DNA of 25,588 nt from Deltaproteobacteria bacterium (GTDB lineage: Bacteria > Desulfobacterota > Dissulfuribacteria > Dissulfuribacterales > JALVPX01): positions 1 through 25,588 of the forward strand of contig JALVPX010000236.1 of NCBI GenBank assembly GCA_027031565.1. The letters run 5' to 3'. The translations under genes were made by a program, and so were the position numbers. The notes beneath the pieces are model-generated. The model saw nothing but the letters and a program-made list of their open reading frames with translations, did no database searches and was not told where the DNA came from. Positions within the stretch are counted from its first letter, which is position 1, and every line of letters begins with the position of its first letter. This document shows, one piece after another, positions 6,762-15,041 of the stretch.

Positions 6762-8429
6762 TCACATGCTTTCAGGAGCACTGACCCCAAGCACTCCCAA
6801 TCCCTTCTTAAACACCTGCTTCAAAACCGAGGCGAGCAGCAGTCTGGCCTGGGTCAGTTCTTCATCGTCTCCCAAAAATCTGTGTTTAGTATAATACTTA
6901 TGCAATTTTCCGGCCAGCTCTGTCAAAAAATAAGTCATTCTATGCGGTTCCTGTGCCTCGGCACTTTCCGCTATCACCAGCGGAAGGCTGTCCATGGCCT
7001 TTAGAAGGTCAATTTCCTCGGGTTCTGAAAGCCTGGTCACATCGACGGCCTCTGCCCCTCTCATTTCCACCCCTGCCTCCTTGGCCTTTCTAAACACGCT
7101 GGCCAGGCGGGCATGTGCATACTGCACATAGAATACGGGATTTTCCTGGGTCTGGGATCTTGCAAGATCAAGATCAAATTCCAAGGGACTGTCGCACCGG
7201 CGTGTCAAAAAAATGAACCGGGCTGCATCCCTGCCAACGTCTTCCAAGACCTCCCGAAGGGTGACGAATTCGCCAGCCCTGGTGGACATTGCCTTCTGTT
7301 CACCACCTTCTATCAGGCTGACGAGCTGAACGAGCAGGACATTGAGCAGGTTTTCATCCTTGCCGAAGGCCCTTATGGCAGCCTTCACCCTTGGTACATA
7401 ACCATGGTGATCAGCACCCCAAATGTCAACGAGCATATCATAACCGCGCCTTATTTTATTGAGGTGATAAGCTATATCTGCGGCAAAATAGGTAAGCTCA
7501 CCATTGGAGCGGCGCACTACCCGATCTTTTTCATCCCCGAGCTGCGATGTGCGGAACCACAAGGCCCCGTCTTCTTCATAAAGAAAGCCCTTTTCTTTCA
7601 ATTCTTCCAGGGCCTGCTCCACCTGACTGGATTCGTGAAGGGTCCTTTCACTGAACCAATTATCAAAGTGGACACCGAAATTTTGCAGATCCTCCTTGAT
7701 TCCTCTGAAAATCCTGTCCACCGCCTGCTGGGTGAAGAAGCCCAAGACTTCCTGTTCGGCAACGTCCCTGAATTTATCGCCTTCTACCTCAAGTATCTCT
7801 GCTGCTATTTCCTTAATGTATTCCCCTTGGTAGTGATCACCAGGGAAGTCTATTTCTTCACCCAAGAGCTCAAGGTAACGCAGATAAACCGACCTACCCA
7901 GGGTTTTCATCTGGTTGCCCACATCATTGATGTAATATTCTGTCTCAACCCTAAAACCAGCCGCTTTCATGATTCTGGCCAGGGAATCGCCAACTGCAGC
8001 ACCCCTTCCATGCCCAACATGAAGAGGGCCTGTGGGATTTGCACTCACGAACTCCACCAGCACCCTGCGACCCCTGCCAGTATCACTCTCTCCATACCCT
8101 TCCCCTGCCTGGTACATGAGCAGCAGGTTTTTCTGCCAGGTTTCCCTGGCTACGAAAAAGTTGAGAAATCCTGGCCCTGCCACTTCCACCTTTTCAAACA
8201 GTGGATCTGCATGGAGCGTTTCCGCCAGGGACTCGGCGATCTTGCGCGGCGCAAGCCTGGCTGCAGATGCCGCAAGCATGGAGATATTGCTGGCAAAATC
8301 GCCGTGATTCCTTTGTTTGGGCACCGATACCTGGTGCGCACTAGGAATCTCAATCTTGGGCAGAATCCCCTGCCCTGTTAATTCTTGGAAGGCCTCTTCC
8401 ACCTTTTCCTTGACCCTGTTCTTCATCAT
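6762..8429 (-). CDS. argS: Arginyl-tRNA synthetase
   Basis: Class I aminoacyl-tRNA synthetase that charges tRNA-Arg, about 555 residues. Seen: the additional N-terminal domain, SANPTGPLHVGHGRG (HIGH motif, residues 137-140), the KAMSTR variant of KMSKS, and a C-terminal DALR anticodon-binding region ending SLPLVIAESAEAQEPHRMTYFLTELAGKLHKYYTKHRF and so on. I chose the tandem ATGs at 8427-8429 / 8424-8426 because the protein then begins MMKNRVKEKV as in the family. The open frame continues 31 codons further to a GTG at 8522, but that extension has no ArgS character. The Shine-Dalgarno is weak (GAGACAGAG). It is the first gene of the argS-SPOR-argA-secA-argJ run, about 146 bp after the DUF166 gene. 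Confidence 0.96.
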   Translation of the reverse strand: MMKNRVKEKVEEAFQELTGQGILPKIEIPSAHQVSVPKQRNHGDFASNISMLAASAARLAPRKIAESLAETLHADPLFEKVEVAGPGFLNFFVARETWQKNLLLMYQAGEGYGESDTGRGRRVLVEFVSANPTGPLHVGHGRGAAVGDSLARIMKAAGFRVETEYYINDVGNQMKTLGRSVYLRYLELLGEEIDFPGDHYQGEYIKEIAAEILEVEGDKFRDVAEQEVLGFFTQQAVDRIFRGIKEDLQNFGVHFDNWFSERTLHESSQVEQALEELKEKGFLYEEDGALWFRTSQLGDEKDRVVRRSNGELTYFAADIAYHLNKIRRGYDMLVDIWGADHHGYVPRVKAAIRAFGKDENLLNVLLVQLVSLIEGGEQKAMSTRAGEFVTLREVLEDVGRDAARFIFLTRRCDSPLEFDLDLARSQTQENPVFYVQYAHARLASVFRKAKEAGVEMRGAEAVDVTRLSEPEEIDLLKAMDSLPLVIAESAEAQEPHRMTYFLTELAGKLHKYYTKHRFLGDDEELTQARLLLASVLKQVFKKGLGVLGVSAPESM

Positions 8430-8480
8430 GTCTCTGTCTCGATCACATGTATAATCAACTGTTCGGCACTCTGATGCAGC

Positions 8481-8500
8481 ATTGCCTTGGAGCAAGCAAT
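8481..8500. other. Small hairpin in the argS leader
   Basis: ATTGCCTTGGAGCAAGCAAT folds into an eight-pair stem with one bulged base and a 3-base loop, in the non-coding stretch before argS. A short AT-rich TTATACAT lies closer to the start at about 8447-8454 (minus strand) and could be a -10 box. Neither is strong enough to claim regulation. Confidence 0.2.
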
Positions 8501-8575
8501 TTTGCCATATTAGTGAACTCACCTTGAGAGGGCAATAGATGAGGTTTGTTTTTCCAAGGGTGCGGAATCAAGGAC

Positions 8576-9217
8576 CTATTCTCGAGGAGTCAATTTACCT
8601 ACGGCCCTCTTCAAGGCAGCGGCATGTACATCGCCAGCATAGTGAACAGCGCTTTTGCCGCTTATGGGATCAAACGAGGAAGGATCAGCCATGCACAGGT
8701 ATTGCACTTCCCGGCCAATGGTTTCAAGTGCATCCTCAACCTTCAGGCCCAGCACCTTTCCTGCAGTCTGCCATGTGGCACCGCAACTGGCTCCCCGCTT
8801 AACACGGATCTCCTTGATTATGCCTTCTTCGATACGAACCTCATATTCAGGCAAACCAAATTGATTACCATAGGCACCCAGGCCAGCCTTTCTGCCCAGG
8901 CCGCAGCAGGTAAATGGGCAAACTGCTCCCGGGATGCGCTGCCCCGAGGCAACAACAGGAATGCCCTTGTCCCTGCATATCTTTACGAGGTACTCAGAAA
9001 GGTCTGGATGGCGCAAGAAATTCAGCACCAGGTCCCCTTCGAAGTCCTTGTTCATATATTCTTCAGGCTCATCGATCACTTCAGGTAATCCAGAAGGCAG
9101 GTCAAACACCTTTGCTATCTCAATTCCTTTGCCAAAGGCCTCGATTCCTGCGATCTTCAATTCACCAGAACCATTCTGCTGAAAAACAACTATCCTGCAA
9201 ATCTTTCTGTCAGACAT
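8576..9217 (-). CDS. DUF166 family protein
   Basis: I recognise the DUF166 family, common in methanogenic archaea and often mislabelled as thymidylate synthase; its function is unknown. The 213-residue protein starts with a Rossmann-like strand (ICRIVVFQQNGSGELKIAGI). It carries a Cys-rich centre, CPFTCC at 100-105, followed by GLGRKAGLGAYGNQFG, then RGASCGATW (Cys145), Cys175 and a C-terminal HYAGDVHAAAL. The repeated Cys suggest a metal or Fe-S site, which is inference. There is no signal peptide. I prefer the ATG at 9215-9217; the frame extends five codons further to a TTG without better support. The gene is divergent from uvrB across a palindromic repeat, and argS lies about 146 bp downstream, so it could be the operon's first gene. 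Confidence 0.75.
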   Translation of the reverse strand: MSDRKICRIVVFQQNGSGELKIAGIEAFGKGIEIAKVFDLPSGLPEVIDEPEEYMNKDFEGDLVLNFLRHPDLSEYLVKICRDKGIPVVASGQRIPGAVCPFTCCGLGRKAGLGAYGNQFGLPEYEVRIEEGIIKEIRVKRGASCGATWQTAGKVLGLKVEDALETIGREVQYLCMADPSSFDPISGKSAVHYAGDVHAAALKRAVGKLTPRE

Positions 9218-9280
9218 GGAATCTCTTGGCAAAAAATTTGGCCTCTCTATTCTCCTTACGAGGGATACCGCAACTAATTA

Positions 9281-9426
9281 AGGGAGACCTCTGAAAAACT
9301 GCCTCTTTTGCCCAATAGCTGCGTTATCGTCGCGAAAAAATGCTCACATACCCCAAGTATGCTGCGCCTTTTTCGCTCTTCAGGCCTTGCTCTTGAACAA
9401 AATAGCTGTTTTTCAGAGGTCTCTAA
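9281..9426. repeat. Near-palindromic intergenic repeat of about 145 bp
   Basis: The ends are perfect 16-base inverted repeats: GAGACCTCTGAAAAAC (9284-9299) and GTTTTTCAGAGGTCTC (9408-9423). Inside, GCGAAAAA near 9332 faces TTTTTCGC near 9368-9375, and the centre is CATAC-CCCAA-GTATG (9347-9361). The unit can fold as one long imperfect hairpin and has no coding content. It occupies most of the gap between the divergent DUF166 and uvrB genes. It resembles non-autonomous palindromic elements (MITE or REP-like). The layout of one half is shared with the copy at 1628-1725. Confidence 0.75.
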
Positions 9427-9438
9427 GGGTGTTATATT
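9410..9438 (+). promoter_or_regulatory. Possible uvrB promoter overlapping the repeat edge
   Basis: TATATT at 9433-9438 fits a -10 box (5 of 6), with a poor -35 candidate TTTTCA at 9410-9415 and 17 bases between. The -35 candidate falls inside the right arm of the palindromic repeat. No LexA-type box was recognised. This is a weak call. Confidence 0.25.
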
Positions 9439-9453
9439 AGAACATCTTGCCAT

Positions 9454-11490
9454 ATGTTACAAAGTGAAATGAAAGTGAAACATGCCCATAAATTCAAGCT
9501 CGTATCTGATTTTCGGCCTTGCGGAGACCAGCCTCAGGCCATAGAAGCGCTGGTAAAAGGCGTGACAAGGGGTTTGCACCACCAGATACTGCTCGGGGTA
9601 ACAGGCTCTGGAAAGACCTTCACCATGGCCAATGTGATACAGAAACTCCAGAGGCCTGCCCTCATCATTGCGCCCAACAAGACATTGGCCGCCCAGCTCT
9701 TTGGCGAAATGAAGGCTCTCTTCCCAGAAAACAGTGTGGAATATTTTGTGAGTTATTATGACTATTACCAGCCCGAGGCCTATATACCTCAATCAGACAC
9801 ATATATAGAAAAAGATTCGTCAATAAATGAATTCATAGACAGGCTAAGGCATTCGGCCACCAGGTCCCTCCTCACCAGGCGCGACGTAGTGGTGGTTGCA
9901 AGCGTATCGTGCATCTACGGCATTGGTTCACCCGATGAATATGAACAGATGCAACTTTACCTCCGCACTGGAGATATGCGTTCCAGGGAAGAAATTATAG
10001 ACCACCTGGTCACCATGCTTTATGAACGGAACGAATACGAACTCAAAAGGGGCACGTTCAGGGTCAGAGGGGATATCCTGGAGATATTCCCCTCCCACGA
10101 AGAAGACAGGTGCGTGAGGGTCGAACTTTTCGGGGATGAAATAGAACGGCTTTCCCTTGTTGATCCTCTAAAGGGTTCAACTATCGCAACTATCAGGGAT
10201 ATCTTGATTTATCCTTCAAGTCACTATGTTACTTCAGAAAACCGTTTATCCAGGGCAATCGAAGCCATAAAGCTGGAATTAGCCGAAAGGTTGAGATTCT
10301 TTGAATCCCAGAACAGGCTCGTGGAGGCCCAGCGGCTTGAACAACGCACTTATCTGGACATTGAGATGATGGAAGAACTGGGCTACTGCCACGGCATAGA
10401 AAATTATGCGCGCCACTTGTCCGGCAGGGCTCCAGGCGAACCTCCACCAACTTTACTCGACTATTTCCCTGATGACTTTCTTCTTTTCATAGATGAAAGC
10501 CATATAACCGTTCCGCAATTAAGGGGCATGTACGCAGGAGATCGCTCAAGGAAAAAAAACCTGGTAGAATTCGGCTTCAGGCTGCCCTCGGCCCTGGACA
10601 ACAGACCGCTGCGTTTTGACGAATTCGAGCAGGCAGTGGGACAGGTGATTTATGTATCTGCCACCCCTGGCCCATATGAACTGGAAAAGGCTGAACAGAC
10701 CGTTGAACAGCTTATCAGGCCTACCGGGCTTCTCGATCCCCACATGGAGGTGCGTCCGGCTGCCTCCCAGGTAGACGACCTGCTGGAAGAGATCCGGGCC
10801 AGGGCCGAGGCTGGTGAAAAGGTTCTGGTAACCACCCTTACCAAACGAATGGCAGAGGATTTGACAGAATATTATTCGTCACTCGGCGTTCGGGTTCGCT
10901 ATCTTCATTCAGACATCACGACCGTAGAAAGAAGCCGGTTGATTCAATCCTTGAGACAGAATGAATATGACGTGCTGGTTGGTATCAACCTGCTGCGCGA
11001 GGGACTGGATATCCCAGAGGTGTCACTGGTGGCGGTCCTAGATGCTGACAAGGAGGGGTTCCTCCGCTCTGCACGTTCCTTGATACAGACGGCAGGCAGA
11101 GCCGCCAGGAATGCCAATGGAATGGTCATACTTTATGCAGACACTGTTACCGCCTCAATGCAGCAGGCCTTGGATGAAACAAGGCGGCGGAGACTCATTC
11201 AAGAAGAATACAACCAGCAGCACGACATAGTCCCGAAATCCATATCCAAGCCTTCGGAAGATCTTCTTACTTCCATTTACAGTTCCGAGTCGGCACAAAA
11301 TGAGGCCGTTTTCGAGCCCCATGCAGCTTATCAGGAAAATCCAGAGGCCCTGAAAAAGCGATTGGAAGAGCTTGAGCGCGCCATGAAACAGGCGGCCAAG
11401 GAACTCAACTTTGAAAGGGCTGCTGAGCTCAGGGACACCATATCCCGGCTTAAAGGTGAACCAAAGACCTTGCAGGCTCCCTCCCATTAA
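9454..11490 (+). CDS. uvrB: Excinuclease ABC subunit B (UvrB)
   Basis: UvrB is the damage-verifying helicase-like subunit of nucleotide excision repair; it is loaded by UvrA and recruits UvrC. The 678-residue protein has FKLVSDFRPCGDQPQAI at the N-terminus, Walker A GVTGSGKT at 48-55, the beta-hairpin region EYFVSYYDYYQPEAYIP, the DESH box in FIDESHITVPQLRGMY, the QTAGRAARN helicase motif, and a C-terminal UVR domain (LEELERAMKQAAKELNFERAAELRD) that contacts UvrC. Length is standard. The start is either ATG 9454 or ATG 9469; neither has a good Shine-Dalgarno. The gene is monocistronic. Its partner uvrC lies 11 kb away on the other strand, and uvrA is not in the window. Confidence 0.98.
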   Translation: MLQSEMKVKHAHKFKLVSDFRPCGDQPQAIEALVKGVTRGLHHQILLGVTGSGKTFTMANVIQKLQRPALIIAPNKTLAAQLFGEMKALFPENSVEYFVSYYDYYQPEAYIPQSDTYIEKDSSINEFIDRLRHSATRSLLTRRDVVVVASVSCIYGIGSPDEYEQMQLYLRTGDMRSREEIIDHLVTMLYERNEYELKRGTFRVRGDILEIFPSHEEDRCVRVELFGDEIERLSLVDPLKGSTIATIRDILIYPSSHYVTSENRLSRAIEAIKLELAERLRFFESQNRLVEAQRLEQRTYLDIEMMEELGYCHGIENYARHLSGRAPGEPPPTLLDYFPDDFLLFIDESHITVPQLRGMYAGDRSRKKNLVEFGFRLPSALDNRPLRFDEFEQAVGQVIYVSATPGPYELEKAEQTVEQLIRPTGLLDPHMEVRPAASQVDDLLEEIRARAEAGEKVLVTTLTKRMAEDLTEYYSSLGVRVRYLHSDITTVERSRLIQSLRQNEYDVLVGINLLREGLDIPEVSLVAVLDADKEGFLRSARSLIQTAGRAARNANGMVILYADTVTASMQQALDETRRRRLIQEEYNQQHDIVPKSISKPSEDLLTSIYSSESAQNEAVFEPHAAYQENPEALKKRLEELERAMKQAAKELNFERAAELRDTISRLKGEPKTLQAPSH

Positions 11491-11676
11491 CTTCAAAACT
11501 CCTGCCTGCCAAAAGGCCTTCAGGAGCCTCTCACTAGACCTAATCCACATCCGCGTACAAACAAAACGGCTTTTTTTGTAAAAAGACTTATTAAAAGGCG
11601 CTTCCGACGATTTTTAAGGTACGAGTATAAACGTTCTCCAGGATAAAAAGCCTTTAGAATGTGCAGGCGTGGGAGC

Positions 11677-11783
11677 GGTGGCTGGGAGTGGCTCCTGAAC
11701 CATTTTTAACGTGAAGAAGATGAAAAACCTTGGCAGACGCACGGCAGACCTTTAAAAATGGTGAAGGAGACACACCAGCCACC
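11677..11783. repeat. Large imperfect inverted repeat
   Basis: The left arm 11677-11709 begins GGTGGCTGG and ends CTCCTGAACCATTTTTAA. The right arm 11752-11783 is its reverse complement, ending CCAGCCACC, with about five mismatches and one single-base gap over some 32 bases. A 42-base loop (11710-11751) separates them. No transposase ORF is nearby. It could be a degenerate non-autonomous element or a structured transcript end for the propeller gene. Confidence 0.6.
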
Positions 11784-11904
11784 CCATTACACAGCGTTGA
11801 AAAAAACCGTCTTTTGAAGAGCCTAAAGCCTGTCCCTCCGCTTTTTCAATGTCTGCTGCCAACCCTTCAAAATCTTCTGGACTTTTCCGCACAGCCCAAT
11901 CCAT
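11752..11904 (-). CDS. Possible 50-aa ORF directly after the propeller gene
   Basis: The ATG at 11902-11904 lies two bases after the propeller stop, with GGGG eight bases before it, and the frame runs 50 codons to TAA at 11752-11754. The product starts MDWAVRKSPEDFEGLAADIE and ends in a hydrophobic GWLVCLLHHF. The last ten codons fall in the right arm of the inverted repeat, so the end may be accidental. No family is recognised. Placement and ribosome site argue for translation; small size and the repeat argue against it. Confidence 0.3.
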   Translation of the reverse strand: MDWAVRKSPEDFEGLAADIEKAEGQALGSSKDGFFQRCVMGWLVCLLHHF

Positions 11905-11906
11905 CA

Positions 11907-14900
11907 CTATTCCCCGGCTCCCATCAATTCATAGGCCTTCAACCCCTTCAAACCGTAGGCCCCGTAAAGCATGGAATCCGAAAACGCCAGATCCACAGCA
12001 TCGCAGACATCGGCACTGAAACGCTTTACCAATTCGAACTTCTTGCCGCTGATCCTGTACACATTGCATTCCTTTTTCCTGGCAGCGGTACTGCCATTCT
12101 GCTGCGCACCAAGAGGCTCAAGATACATTCTGTCACTCTTTACAATTACCAGATCAGAAAAAGCATCTGCCAAATAAAATCTCTGGTCAAAGGTTTTAGA
12201 GGCCTCTATCTCTAAGGTATGGGAATCAATGGCCAGCAACTTGGGCACCTGTGTTGGAGCAGGTATTTCATCTTTTTTACTATATGAATCCGGGGTATCA
12301 CCTTCCATAATAACGATGGGGAATGGATTACGAGGCATGCACACCGCAAACAGCCTTCCCGCCTCATTCAATGCTATGTTGCTGTATACTGGATCACAAT
12401 CAAAGACCCTGCTTTTTTCCAGCACAGCCTGTCCATCTTTCATTGAAACAAGGTTCAACACCATCTGGTCCCTTTCCGATGATTCTTTTAACAGGATTTT
12501 GCCATCATCTGTAACGCCTACCAGGTCGCCTGGGACAGTTGCTTCAGCCACCAGTTTGGGCTTTTGTTCAAGATCTTCGACCTGCCAAATCCTAAGCAGC
12601 GCGACAGTCTCATTCTTGTTCGGTGGAGGAAATATGGACAAGTCCTGGTCTAAGGGTCGGGGACCAATCGTTTCTACCGCACTGGCAAAGATCTTTCTGT
12701 TTTTAAAGATAACCCTGTTTACGTGACCACCATCTGCACTCTTCAGCATGGAATAGCCCTTTGAACATGTACCATCATTAAGATCCATAACGGCTATTTC
12801 CAATAATCCAAGATTATAAAAAAGAGCCAAGCCATCATCCATTGCCAAAGACAGATATTCGCCTTTGGGAGCAAAACCCTTAACCGGGTTTTGAAGATCA
12901 CCAGGCTCAAAACCATATAATTTCCATATGCGGCCTTCTGGTACAATTGTGGCAGACCACACCATCTCCTTGTCATATTCAATCCACCAATAATTCCTGG
13001 CAAGTTCCAGGGACCCGACTATTTCAGGCGTGCCGAAATAATCGATTGTAAAGAATGCGTAAGTGCCAAGCCCGCCAACCAAATATTCATCAAGATTTAA
13101 GACCCTTTCCGAGGAGACCGGAAGTTGAACATGGCCCAGATCTTCGATGTACTGATCGTCCAAACTGCAAAGCTGGATATAGTGGCTGGCTCCCCTGTCA
13201 TACCGTGTGATTGGGAATGCACAAAGTTTCCTGTCCCAGTCGATCAGGAAGGCCCTTTCATCACCAAGGGCCTGAGAAGAGGTGTATTGGGTTTCATCAG
13301 CCAGCGGAACGAGCCTGTCAATAAACCGGGGGCTGGAAGGGTGTTCAATATCAAACAGGCTCACAGCTACCCGGCGAAAGGAAGGAAATGGTTGATTTTC
13401 ACCAGGAAGTGGCTGATCATAAACACCCAAGCCAAGCAATCTTGAGCCATTTATGAACAATTTTTCTGACCAGCCGGGTACTTCCAGGTGCGCCAGGAGC
13501 CTTGGCCTGGCAGGATCAGCCATGTCGATTACCCACAAGGGATCTTTTCGCTCATATGTGATCACGTATGCCTTGCTGCCTTCAAATCTGGTAGCAAAAA
13601 GGTCTTCACTTGGTGCAATCCCCTTTAGCTGGCCCACCAGCCGGGGATTATCCTTTGAAATATCAAAAATGGACAAGGTGCTGCCGCTTTCTCGATTCCA
13701 GGTATCAGGGCTGGACACCACTCTCAACATGGAGCCCCGCACATCAAGGTGAAATTCAGATGGAATATATCCCGGCACCTTGACAATCTTGGGCCGCGGC
13801 AGGGGATTGCCAGGATCGCGGATATCAAACAGCACAATGGAAGAAGAACGCTCCCTGAGGTTGTAATTGTCATTATTGTAAGCGTACAGGAGATAATCTG
13901 GGAAAATCGCTGCCACCGTATTGCGGGGAATATTGGTTATTCTCTTTTGACCCCTTAGTTCAAACGTTCCATTCTGAGTCACTTCCAGGGCGGTCACCAC
14001 CAAATTACGGTTTGGTTCCGGCATGAACGGACTCATGGAAGGCGGCTCGCTCGCATTATCATTCAAGAGGGATTGGGCCACTGTTATGAGATAAATCAAA
14101 TTTCCCCTCCGCCTTGATTCCAAAAAGGTGCCTTTGAGTTCCAGGGAGTCTTCCAGTTTCAGTTGGTTGGCAGCAAGGGCATAGGCCTTGACCATTGTGC
14201 CGCCGGATTGCCTGGAGGCCGGGATATCATTCCTGCTCCTCTGAAGGATGATATAGTGGCCGTTTATGGAGTAGATCTCCTCTGGCATGCCTTCCAATGG
14301 AATGGATATCACGAGCCTTGGGGCACTGGGATCACTCCAATCGATCACCTGGAACCGACCCGAGGCGTTCGCATACAGGATTTTCGTTCCATCGATTTTA
14401 TAGACATCAGGCTTTTCTGTTTCAGGCCGCTGACTTTCTGGATTGCCTTGTACAGCTTCATCAACATCGCCGGAGCCAGACAGGGAGGGCTGCGCCAGGT
14501 AGTCAGGTTCAGCCCGTTGCTGTTTCAACAAAAATTTGTTTTGGCCAGGCAACCTTTCCCGAGCGGCCTGAATGGAAAGCGGAAGTATCGAGACCTCTTT
14601 CCACGCCCCGAGTTCGTGTGGCGGATGACCCTTGGCCAGGGCCACCAAGAAGAGAAAACACCTGTGCCCTGCTGGGCACTGAGCTGGCAAAGCGCCCAGC
14701 TCTGCTTCTCCAAAGGGTAAAATATTCATTGGCTCGGACTGAAAGGGCTGTATGCCTTCTTTCCAGCCCAGATCCTTTACGACGGAAAAAAAGCGGCCCT
14801 TGTTCCCCTCATCCAGGTCGCCCCACACCAGGTAAGGATGAACCCCATCGACCCGTTCATTTATGGTGACCTTTACCTTTTTCGTCTCATGGCTGTACGA

Positions 14901-14984
14901 TACTGACCAGCAAAAGGCCTTGGGTGTGAGAAAGGTAAACAAGGCCAGGGCTGAAATGGCGATTGTTCCAACGTATCTTCTCAT
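11907..14984 (-). CDS. Secreted beta-propeller domain protein (COG4880 type), 1025 aa
   Basis: The N-terminus MRRYVGTIAISALALFTFLTPKAFC is a signal peptide, so the protein is exported. About residues 27-180 form a unique N-terminal region rich in Pro and Gly. From about residue 195 onward, repeated blade-like segments appear (TKILYANASGRFQVIDWSDP, GSKAYVITYERKDPLWVIDM, RGSMLRVVSSPDTW). These fit the archaeal/bacterial secreted propellers distantly related to WD40. The substrate or partner is unknown; no catalytic motif is visible. I chose ATG 14982-14984 because GAGGGG lies 6 bases before it; ATG 14988-14990 is also possible, and the frame extends to 15059 without a signal-like start. It is divergent from vanZ and otherwise monocistronic, except for the small ORF after it. 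No lipobox is apparent. Confidence 0.78.
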   Translation of the reverse strand: MRRYVGTIAISALALFTFLTPKAFCWSVSYSHETKKVKVTINERVDGVHPYLVWGDLDEGNKGRFFSVVKDLGWKEGIQPFQSEPMNILPFGEAELGALPAQCPAGHRCFLFLVALAKGHPPHELGAWKEVSILPLSIQAARERLPGQNKFLLKQQRAEPDYLAQPSLSGSGDVDEAVQGNPESQRPETEKPDVYKIDGTKILYANASGRFQVIDWSDPSAPRLVISIPLEGMPEEIYSINGHYIILQRSRNDIPASRQSGGTMVKAYALAANQLKLEDSLELKGTFLESRRRGNLIYLITVAQSLLNDNASEPPSMSPFMPEPNRNLVVTALEVTQNGTFELRGQKRITNIPRNTVAAIFPDYLLYAYNNDNYNLRERSSSIVLFDIRDPGNPLPRPKIVKVPGYIPSEFHLDVRGSMLRVVSSPDTWNRESGSTLSIFDISKDNPRLVGQLKGIAPSEDLFATRFEGSKAYVITYERKDPLWVIDMADPARPRLLAHLEVPGWSEKLFINGSRLLGLGVYDQPLPGENQPFPSFRRVAVSLFDIEHPSSPRFIDRLVPLADETQYTSSQALGDERAFLIDWDRKLCAFPITRYDRGASHYIQLCSLDDQYIEDLGHVQLPVSSERVLNLDEYLVGGLGTYAFFTIDYFGTPEIVGSLELARNYWWIEYDKEMVWSATIVPEGRIWKLYGFEPGDLQNPVKGFAPKGEYLSLAMDDGLALFYNLGLLEIAVMDLNDGTCSKGYSMLKSADGGHVNRVIFKNRKIFASAVETIGPRPLDQDLSIFPPPNKNETVALLRIWQVEDLEQKPKLVAEATVPGDLVGVTDDGKILLKESSERDQMVLNLVSMKDGQAVLEKSRVFDCDPVYSNIALNEAGRLFAVCMPRNPFPIVIMEGDTPDSYSKKDEIPAPTQVPKLLAIDSHTLEIEASKTFDQRFYLADAFSDLVIVKSDRMYLEPLGAQQNGSTAARKKECNVYRISGKKFELVKRFSADVCDAVDLAFSDSMLYGAYGLKGLKAYELMGAGE

Positions 14985-15012
14985 CTCCATTCCCCTCAAA
15001 TTTGTTTTTGAA

Positions 15013-15041
15013 ATTATGTTCCAGACAAGCAGAAGTGTTGA
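15013..15041 (-). promoter_or_regulatory. Candidate promoter of the propeller gene
   Basis: Reading the minus strand, TCAACA (15036-15041, 4 of 6) and CATAAT (15013-15018, 5 of 6) are separated by 17 bases. The start codon is about 29 bases beyond the -10 box. The -35 box overlaps that of the divergent vanZ promoter. Confidence 0.4.

Larger units (their letters stand above)
11491..11906. other. 416-bp gap between uvrB and the propeller gene
   Basis: The gap holds a hairpin just after uvrB (11499-11526: CTCCTG and CAGGAG closing an inner GCC-AAAA-GGC). It has no T-run after it, so it is at best a weak terminator. A T-rich stretch follows (CGGCTTTTTTTGT, about 11567-11579). A large imperfect inverted repeat lies at 11677-11783, and a possible 50-codon minus-strand ORF at 11752-11904. 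No other gene is supported. It may be decayed mobile-element sequence. Confidence 0.5.

Noticed and set aside
7113..8381. Long plus-strand open frame (422 codons) opposite argS
   Set aside because: It lies fully inside argS, whose motifs are unmistakable. The translated frame has no domain features, and third-position bias of argS explains the lack of stops.
8430..8522. N-terminal extension of ArgS to a GTG start
   Set aside because: The 31 extra residues do not resemble ArgS, while the protein from the tandem ATG starts exactly like the family. The stretch also contains a hairpin and a possible -10 box.
11730..12215. 161-codon plus-strand frame at the propeller 3' end
   Set aside because: Most of it is antisense to the propeller gene and the rest crosses the inverted repeat; no ribosome site was seen.
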